From the NCBI GenBank assembly GCA_942493245.1, contig OW818685.1, positions 5,084,001-5,148,000 on the forward strand: DNA of 64,000 bases, read 5' to 3'. Position 1 is the stretch's first letter. Each line of letters opens with the position of its first letter. Under the pieces are notes generated by a model. It did not search any database. It was not told the DNA's origin and saw only the letters and a program-made list of their open reading frames with translations. A program made the translations under genes and the position numbers. Shown here piece after piece: positions 58,990 through 64,000 of the stretch. Source of the stretch: DAOPYU01 sp942493245. Lineage in GTDB: Bacteria; Sumerlaeota; Sumerlaeia; UBA8349.

Positions 58990-59061
58990 CAGATAAACAC
59001 AGATGGACACAGATACCTTCACGGTTTTTATCTGTGTCCATCTGTGTTTATCTGTGGCTGA
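58990..59061. repeat. Hairpin repeat interrupted by the group II intron
   Basis: A perfect 26-bp stem (58990-59015 with 59029-59054) and 13-base loop; AGATAAACACAGATGG opens the left arm. The extra TGGCTGA at 59055-59061 pairs with TCAGCCA at 57051-57057 across the intron. Confidence 0.95.
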
Positions 59062-59096
59062 ATAAACGCGTAAAGCGGTTCTCTCTTTCCCCCGCG

Positions 59097-60668
59097 TCAC
59101 GCCTTCTTCATCAGTTTGTACTCGAGGCTGTCCACCAGGGCGCGCCAGGAGGCTTCGATGATGTTTTCCGAGACGCCCACCGTGTTCCACTCGCTCTTGC
59201 CGTCGCCCGACTCGATCAGGACGCGCACCTTGGCCGCCGTGCCTTCGCGGCCCTCGAGGACGCGCACCTTGTAGTCGAGCAGCCGCACATCGGCCAGCTG
59301 CGGGAACTCGGTTTCCAGCCCGCGGCGCAACGCCACATCGAGCGCGTTGATCGGACCATCGCCCTCACCCACGGTCAGGTAGGTCCGCCCGTTCACCTCG
59401 ACCTTGACGGTCGCCTCGCTCACCATCTCCCCGTCTATCCCGCGTTTCTCGACAATCACGCGCAGTCCATGGAATTTGAACTGGCGGCGGTATTTGTCCG
59501 AGAGCCGGCGGGCCAGCACCTGGAACGACGCCTCGGCCCCCTCGAACGCGTACCCTTCGTTTTCCATCTGTTTGACGCGATCGAGCAGCACCTTTTGCTG
59601 TTCTGTGTCGCCCTGGAAGTCCATCCCCTGTTCGGCGAGTTTGTACTGGATGTTGCTGCGTCCGCTCAGCTCGCTGATCAGGACGCGGCGCGTGTTGCCC
59701 ACCTCTTCGGGCGAGATGTGCTCGTACGTGCTCTGGTCGCGCTGCAGGGCGCTGACGTGCATGCCGCCCTTGTGCGCGAAACTGCACCGGCCCACATAGG
59801 GCTGGCGCGGATTGGGCGTCTCGTTGGCGATCTCGGCGATCGTGTGCGAGAACTGGGTCAGGCGCTTGAGCTGCTTCGCCGGAATGGCCTTCAAACCCAT
59901 CTTGAGCATGATGTTCGGGATAATCACCATCAGGTCGGCGTTGCCCGCCCGTTCGCCGTAACCGTTCACCGTCCCCTGCACCTGGGTGGCGCCCTGGACC
60001 ACCGCCATGAGGCTGTTGGCCACGGCCAGCCCCGCGTCGTTGTGGGCGTGGATGCCGATGGGGGTCGCGGTGGCCCGGCGCACGGCGGCGACGATCTCCG
60101 CCACCTCGTGGGGCAGAGTTCCGCCGTTCGTTTCGCACAGCGTCAGGCAGTCGGCGCCCGCTTCGGCGGCGGCGGCCAGCGTCTTCAGGGCGTAGTCCGG
60201 GTTGGCCTTGTAGCCGTCGAAGAAGTGCTCGGCGTCGTACACCACCTCGTGTCCCTTTTTCTTCAGGTAGCGGACCGACTCGGCGATCATGGCCAGGTTT
60301 TCCTCGAGCGTGGTGCGCAGGCCCTTGGTCACGTGCAGATCCCACGACTTGCCCACCAGCGTGATGACCGGCACGCGCGTCTGGAGCATCGTCGCCAGGT
60401 TCGAGTCTTCCTCGACCTTTGTGTCCTTGCGGCGCGTCATGCCGAACGTGGCCAGTTTGGCGTTCTTGAGCGGCTGCTTGCGCATCGCCTTGTAGAACTC
60501 CATGACCTTCGGGTTTGACTGGGCCTGGCCGCCTTCGACGTACTGGACGCCGAAGTCATCGAGCAGGTGCGCCACGAGAACCTTGTCCTCGAGCGAGTAG
60601 GAAATTCCCTCGGCCTGTTCGCCATCGCGCAACGTGGTGTCGTAGATCTGAATCTGTTTTTTCGCCAT
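59097..60668 (-). CDS. cimA: (R)-Citramalate synthase
   Basis: Condenses pyruvate and acetyl-CoA to citramalate, the threonine-independent route to isoleucine. 523 residues. IQIYDTTLRDGEQAEGISYS is the family's acetyl-CoA/metal start (DTTLRDGxQ); HAHNDAGLAVANSLMAV has the metal-binding histidines; GRCSFAHKGGMHVSALQRD and a C-terminal regulatory domain (about 390-520) follow. YEHISPEEVGN and GRSNIQYKLAEQG are CimA rather than LeuA traits. Weak ribosome site. Followed upstream by nrdR 40 bases away. IleS in this window uses isoleucine. Confidence 0.94.
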   Translation of the reverse strand: MAKKQIQIYDTTLRDGEQAEGISYSLEDKVLVAHLLDDFGVQYVEGGQAQSNPKVMEFYKAMRKQPLKNAKLATFGMTRRKDTKVEEDSNLATMLQTRVPVITLVGKSWDLHVTKGLRTTLEENLAMIAESVRYLKKKGHEVVYDAEHFFDGYKANPDYALKTLAAAAEAGADCLTLCETNGGTLPHEVAEIVAAVRRATATPIGIHAHNDAGLAVANSLMAVVQGATQVQGTVNGYGERAGNADLMVIIPNIMLKMGLKAIPAKQLKRLTQFSHTIAEIANETPNPRQPYVGRCSFAHKGGMHVSALQRDQSTYEHISPEEVGNTRRVLISELSGRSNIQYKLAEQGMDFQGDTEQQKVLLDRVKQMENEGYAFEGAEASFQVLARRLSDKYRRQFKFHGLRVIVEKRGIDGEMVSEATVKVEVNGRTYLTVGEGDGPINALDVALRRGLETEFPQLADVRLLDYKVRVLEGREGTAAKVRVLIESGDGKSEWNTVGVSENIIEASWRALVDSLEYKLMKKA

Positions 60669-60708
60669 CTCGCAACAATCTCTTTCTCGGGTTTGGCTTG
60701 CCGCCGGA

Positions 60709-61164
60709 TCAGTCTTTCTTCAGCAGGTTGACCGCCGCGTCGCGGAACTGCGCCACATCGCGGAACGACCGATAGACCGACGCGAAGCGGATGTAGGCCA
60801 CTTCGTCCAGCTCGAGCAGGTACTTCAGCACCAGCTCGCCCAGTTCCATGGATTTGATTTCGGAGTCCATGCGATTCTGGATGTCGCGTTCGATCTGCTG
60901 GACGACATTGTCAATTTCTTCCTCGGTCACCGGACGCTTCTCGCAGGCCCGCGCCAGGCCGTGTTTGATCTTCTCGCGGCTGAACGTCTCGCGCTCGCCG
61001 TTGCGCTTGACCACGTGCAGGTCGGCGATCTCGACATACTCGAAGGTCGTGAAACGCTTGCCACAATCCAGGCACTCACGCCGACGACGAATGGATTCAC
61101 CGTTCTGGCACGTGCGCGAGTTGACCACCTTGTCGTTTTCGCTCTTGCAGTAGGGACAGCGCAT
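60709..61164 (-). CDS. nrdR: Transcriptional repressor NrdR
   Basis: 151 residues. A zinc ribbon MRCPYCKSENDKVVNSRTCQNGESIRRRRECLDCGKRFTTFEYVE (C-x2-C and C-x2-C) binds DNA; an ATP-cone domain (VVKRNGERETFSREKIKHGLARACEKRPVTEEEID, residues about 50-140) binds ATP/dATP. NrdR represses ribonucleotide reductase genes when dATP is high. CGGAGGAATC before ATG 61164 is a good ribosome site. No nrd gene is in the window, so the target lies elsewhere. Confidence 0.97.
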   Translation of the reverse strand: MRCPYCKSENDKVVNSRTCQNGESIRRRRECLDCGKRFTTFEYVEIADLHVVKRNGERETFSREKIKHGLARACEKRPVTEEEIDNVVQQIERDIQNRMDSEIKSMELGELVLKYLLELDEVAYIRFASVYRSFRDVAQFRDAAVNLLKKD

Positions 61165-61215
61165 GGAGATTCCTCCGGATCGGGAAAGATGGACACGCAA
61201 CGGTCTGGAACACAA

Positions 61216-61245
61216 CGTGGCCCGCACAAGTCACCGCGGGCCACG
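61216..61245 (-). terminator. Hairpin between trxA and nrdR
   Basis: 10-bp stem CGTGGCCCGC/GCGGGCCACG with a ten-base loop. On the minus strand it lies after trxA; followed by TTGTGTTCC, not a good T-run, so partial termination at best. Confidence 0.45.
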
Positions 61246-61295
61246 AAACGCCGCCTGGTTTTGAAGTTCTCCAAGGCCCCGCGGGCGGGACGCGA

Positions 61296-61634
61296 TCAGC
61301 TCGCGCCCAGATAGGCTTCAATCTTCGCCAGAATCTGCGCCTTCGGCTGCGCGCCGATCAGGGTCTCCTTCACCTGTCCGCCCACCAGCAGGATCAAGGT
61401 CGGGATGCTCTGGATGCCATACTGCGTGGCGACCCGTTGCGCCTGATCCACATTGACCTTGCCGACTTTGAGGCGACCCGCCGTCGCCTCGGCGATCTCG
61501 TGAATAATCGGAGTCAACATGCGGCACGGTCCGCACCACTCGGCCCAGAAGTCCACCAGCACGGGCGTATCGGCCTTGAGCGCCTCCGCCTCGAAGTTAT
61601 CATCTGTCAGTTCAATCACCCCATCCGACGCCAT
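61296..61634 (-). CDS. trxA: Thioredoxin
   Basis: 112 residues with the active site WAEWCGPCRML (WCGPC) and the cis-proline in IQSIPTLILLVGG. General disulfide reductant of the cytoplasm; supplies electrons to ribonucleotide reductase, which fits the neighbouring nrdR. GAAGGAGATGAG before ATG 61634 is a strong ribosome site; the longer frame to 61787 is not needed. Confidence 0.97.
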   Translation of the reverse strand: MASDGVIELTDDNFEAEALKADTPVLVDFWAEWCGPCRMLTPIIHEIAEATAGRLKVGKVNVDQAQRVATQYGIQSIPTLILLVGGQVKETLIGAQPKAQILAKIEAYLGAS

Positions 61635-62092
61635 AGACTCATCTCCTTCAGACTGCGCCCGTTTTCTCGAAGCGACACAACGCCCGAAAACAACTTGCGC
61701 CTTTCGTCTCATTTCCTGTGTGAGGTTTGACTGGCGGCTCCCACTCCGAATTTCGGTCGCGAGCAACCGCCAAAACCATCCGTACAATTTTTAACAGCCA
61801 GGCCCGAAACCGTCAAGCGCGAAAGGAAAAACCGTCAGCCGGAGCCTGGAAATTCTCGTTGCCGCAGGATTAGGGGCCTGGGATCGCCAATCTCCCGATT
61901 GGCGCGGTTGCGGTTCCTGACGGCTTTGGGATTCCGGGAATTGCGATTCCGCCCGTTGGATTCCGCTTCGCCTGGAGCGGGCTTTCAGCCCTGTCAGGGC
62001 TGGGGCCGGATCGGGATCGCGGCCCGTATTGCCTGCACTCTCCCGCAAAGTCCGCGCAAACGACCCCAATTCTGCGAGAGAGCAGCGCCGGC
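61635..62092. other. Intergenic region between ricT and trxA
   Basis: About 460 bases. Includes CGCCAATCTCCCGATTGGCG and GGGCTTTCAGCCCTGTCAGGGCT hairpins (61885-62010), like others of the short-hairpin kind. No gene recognised. Confidence 0.55.
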
Positions 62093-63922
62093 TCAGTTGT
62101 GCCGCGAATGCTGGGGCGGGCGCATGGCTTTGCGGTCCGGATGTTTTTTGTTCTTGTGCATGGACGGCGCTTTTTCGTTGTTCCGGTTTTCCGGCGCGCC
62201 ATGCGGGGACTTGGGAGGACGCTGGGCGCCGCCACCGCCGTTGTGGTTCGGAGAAGCATTGGGCGCGGCGGCAGGGGGCGCCGGAGCGCCCGAAGGCTCG
62301 GCGGACGGGTCTTTGGGCTGGCCACCGGTTCCACGCCGACGGCTGCGGCGACGGCGGCGGGCCTTCTGCGCCCCATCCTTGTCGCCATCGTCGGATGTCT
62401 GCTCCGGTCCTTCGGCCTCGGTTTCTTCCGATTCCAGATTGGCAGGCGCGCTTTCTTTCTCCCGCACCCGGTCTTTTCCGCGCGTGTCGCGATCCCCACG
62501 CCCCTCTTTGCCCCGTGGGTTGGGTCGGCGTTCTCTGTCGGCCTTGACAGGCGCTTTCGGGGGCGTGTTTTCTTCTTCCTGTTCCACGCTGGCAATCCAC
62601 GCTTCGTCTTCCGCGTCGAGCACGGGGGCGATGGTGCGGTCCACGGGCGGCGCCACCGCTTCTGTGCGCCGGCTTGGCTTGCTGGCGTTCCAGGAGGGAG
62701 TAGGCGACTCGCTGCGCGCGGATCTCTCGGCGGGGCGGCTTCGCGGGAACGGGTCATTTTCGGGAGCCTGGTCGCCCGCGGCGGCCCGAACTTCCGCTTC
62801 GGTCAGCAACTGCCAAGCGGTGCTTTTCTTGTTCGCTTTTACTTTCGGATCGCCCTTGTCGAGCAGGCGCAACTGCGCGAAGGGAACCGTGACGTACTTC
62901 CCTTCCTCAGTGGTGAGAACGGCCACGCGCGACAGGAGATTGCGGTCCACCACTTTTGCATTTCCATACTGGACCGACTCGATGAGCGCGCCGATAGCCG
63001 GGGCGTCGTGGGCCATCTGGACATACTGATCCTGTTCGTAGGACAGGCAGCAACGCAACCGGCCGCAGACGCCGGAAAGTTTCGTGGGCGAGAACTGAAT
63101 GTCCTGAACCTTGGCGTAGCGGATCGAGACAGGCATGAACTCGCGCATCCACGAGCAACAGCACATCTGGCGCCCGCAGCAGCCCAGGCCACCCACCTGT
63201 TTCGCCTCGTCGCGCACGCCCACCTGCCACAGTTCGATGCGCGCGTGAAAGGTCGAGGCCAGGTCTTTGACCAGTTCGCGGAAGTCCACCCGCTTGTCGG
63301 CGGTGAAATAGAAAATCACTTTATGGGCGCGATCGTCGAACCGCACCTGAGACACTTTCATGTCGAGTTTGTGTTGGACGGTTTTCTGTTTGCAGGCGAT
63401 CATGGCCTCGCGTTCGCGGCGGCGCAGCTGGTGCCAGTTGCGCACGTCGGCGGACTCGGCCTTGCGCAGGATGTTCCAGACCGGGCGGTTTTCCATCTGG
63501 AAAGCGGCGGGATTGGGGAAGTTGATCACATACCCGGTCGCTTCTTCTCCGTCGGGGTTTTTCACCACACAGAACTCGTTGACGTCCAGGGGCAAGTCGT
63601 GGGTGCGGCACAGCACGGGCGCGGCCAGATCGGTCAGGCGGACGTGGGCCATGACCCCCGGTGCCTGGGCGGCAAAACCGCAAACGTCGTGGAAATTGAC
63701 GATATCCTCCGCGTCGAGTGTTTCCTGGTACGCCACGGCGACCCGTTTGTGGGTCAAGGGCCGGGTATCGGCAATCTCCTCCGGGGCGACCTCGATCTCC
63801 TCCGGAGCGACTTCAATTTCCTGAATTTCTTCGGAAGCGGGAACCGCCGCCGCGTCTTCCGCGGGCGGGGCTTCCCGGCTGTCCTGGAGAATTTGTTGGG
63901 TTTCCTGGGTTTCTTCGTTCAC
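62093..63922 (-). CDS. ricT: RicT/PSP1-domain protein with long basic disordered tail
   Basis: 609 residues from a GTG start. Residues about 60-310 form the PSP1 (RicT, YaaT) domain: VCGFAAQAPGVMAHVRLTDLAAPVLCRTHDLP, VIFYFTADKRVDFRELVKDLASTFHARIELWQVGVRDEAK, and the Cys-rich GGLGCCGRQMCCCSWMREFMPVSIRYAK...GVCGRLRCCLSYE, which in B. subtilis holds an iron-sulfur cluster of the Y-complex acting on RNase Y and development. From about 390 on the protein is Pro/Arg/Glu-rich disordered, ending in basic KNKKHPDRKAMRPPQHSRHN. An IEVAPEE repeat sits at 36-49. Start: AGGGAGGTCTGC then GTG 63922 is far better than ATG 63979. Confidence 0.92.
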   Translation of the reverse strand: MNEETQETQQILQDSREAPPAEDAAAVPASEEIQEIEVAPEEIEVAPEEIADTRPLTHKRVAVAYQETLDAEDIVNFHDVCGFAAQAPGVMAHVRLTDLAAPVLCRTHDLPLDVNEFCVVKNPDGEEATGYVINFPNPAAFQMENRPVWNILRKAESADVRNWHQLRRREREAMIACKQKTVQHKLDMKVSQVRFDDRAHKVIFYFTADKRVDFRELVKDLASTFHARIELWQVGVRDEAKQVGGLGCCGRQMCCCSWMREFMPVSIRYAKVQDIQFSPTKLSGVCGRLRCCLSYEQDQYVQMAHDAPAIGALIESVQYGNAKVVDRNLLSRVAVLTTEEGKYVTVPFAQLRLLDKGDPKVKANKKSTAWQLLTEAEVRAAAGDQAPENDPFPRSRPAERSARSESPTPSWNASKPSRRTEAVAPPVDRTIAPVLDAEDEAWIASVEQEEENTPPKAPVKADRERRPNPRGKEGRGDRDTRGKDRVREKESAPANLESEETEAEGPEQTSDDGDKDGAQKARRRRRSRRRGTGGQPKDPSAEPSGAPAPPAAAPNASPNHNGGGGAQRPPKSPHGAPENRNNEKAPSMHKNKKHPDRKAMRPPQHSRHN

Positions 63923-64000
63923 GCAGACCTCCCTGCACACACTCCCTTCTATCTTCGCGGGCGGGCGGGGAAATGTCAAAGGAAAAGCAAGACGAACAAG

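Noticed and set aside
61791..62757. Minus- and plus-strand open frames rich in Arg/Pro over the ricT tail
   Set aside because: Alternate frames of the low-complexity tail; only the ricT frame continues into a known domain.

Overview
This window looks like chromosomal DNA from a GC-rich, free-living, Gram-negative-type bacterium. It carries a lipoprotein signal peptidase, a Tat-exported oxidoreductase, secreted EF-hand and phosphoesterase proteins, and many housekeeping genes in compact operons. The mix (Gfo/Idh/MocA oxidoreductases, a MtaA-like methyltransferase relative, an EF-hand protein, a DUF1571-like lipoprotein, a RicT/PSP1 protein with a long tail, an ileS-dksA-lspA string, and very many intergenic hairpin repeats) would fit an uncultivated lineage near the Sumerlaeota, Hydrogenedentota or PVC groups. 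That placement is inference: no rRNA or tRNA gene was seen.

Layout. 1-5 kb: 5'-truncated membrane sulfatase-fold protein and clpB. 5-11 kb: an AT-rich orphan, an endonuclease III-like/RadC fusion, a CapD/FlaA1-type sugar dehydratase and a lipoprotein. 11-20 kb: priA, a SHOCT-type membrane protein, a six-EF-hand protein and the large single-chain purL. 20-28 kb, all on the minus strand: a translation/replication operon prs-rplY-pth-rpsF-ssb-rpsR-DUF2232-rplI closed by a terminator, followed by a PDZ/radical-SAM gene and a SIS-domain isomerase. 28-40 kb: glycosyltransferase, cca, tmk, an IS5-like element, tandem hemerythrins, purN, a second glycosyltransferase behind an attenuator-like leader, an AT-rich coiled-coil protein and 1.6 kb of gene-free repeats. 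40-50 kb: Tat-exported oxidoreductase, DUF167, purine nucleoside phosphorylase, ileS-dksA-like-lspA, Dabb protein and EamA transporter. 50-64 kb: metallophosphoesterase, an IS4-family element, a divergent oxidoreductase/UroD-like pair, an AT-rich orphan, a group II intron, then cimA, nrdR, trxA and ricT.

The genes cover purine synthesis and salvage (purL, purN, punA, prs), nucleotide control (tmk, nrdR), translation (ileS, cca, pth, ribosomal proteins), DNA replication/repair (priA, ssb, radC fusion), envelope biogenesis (capD-like, two glycosyltransferases, lspA) and stress response (clpB, trxA, dksA-like).

The most distinctive content lies between genes: several families of short hairpin repeats whose stems co-vary between copies. 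One copy is read through in frame inside priA. Two of the three mobile elements (the IS4 element and the group II intron) inserted inside such hairpins, so their ends can be fixed to the base by restoring the broken palindrome. No CRISPR array, prophage or complete defence system was found.
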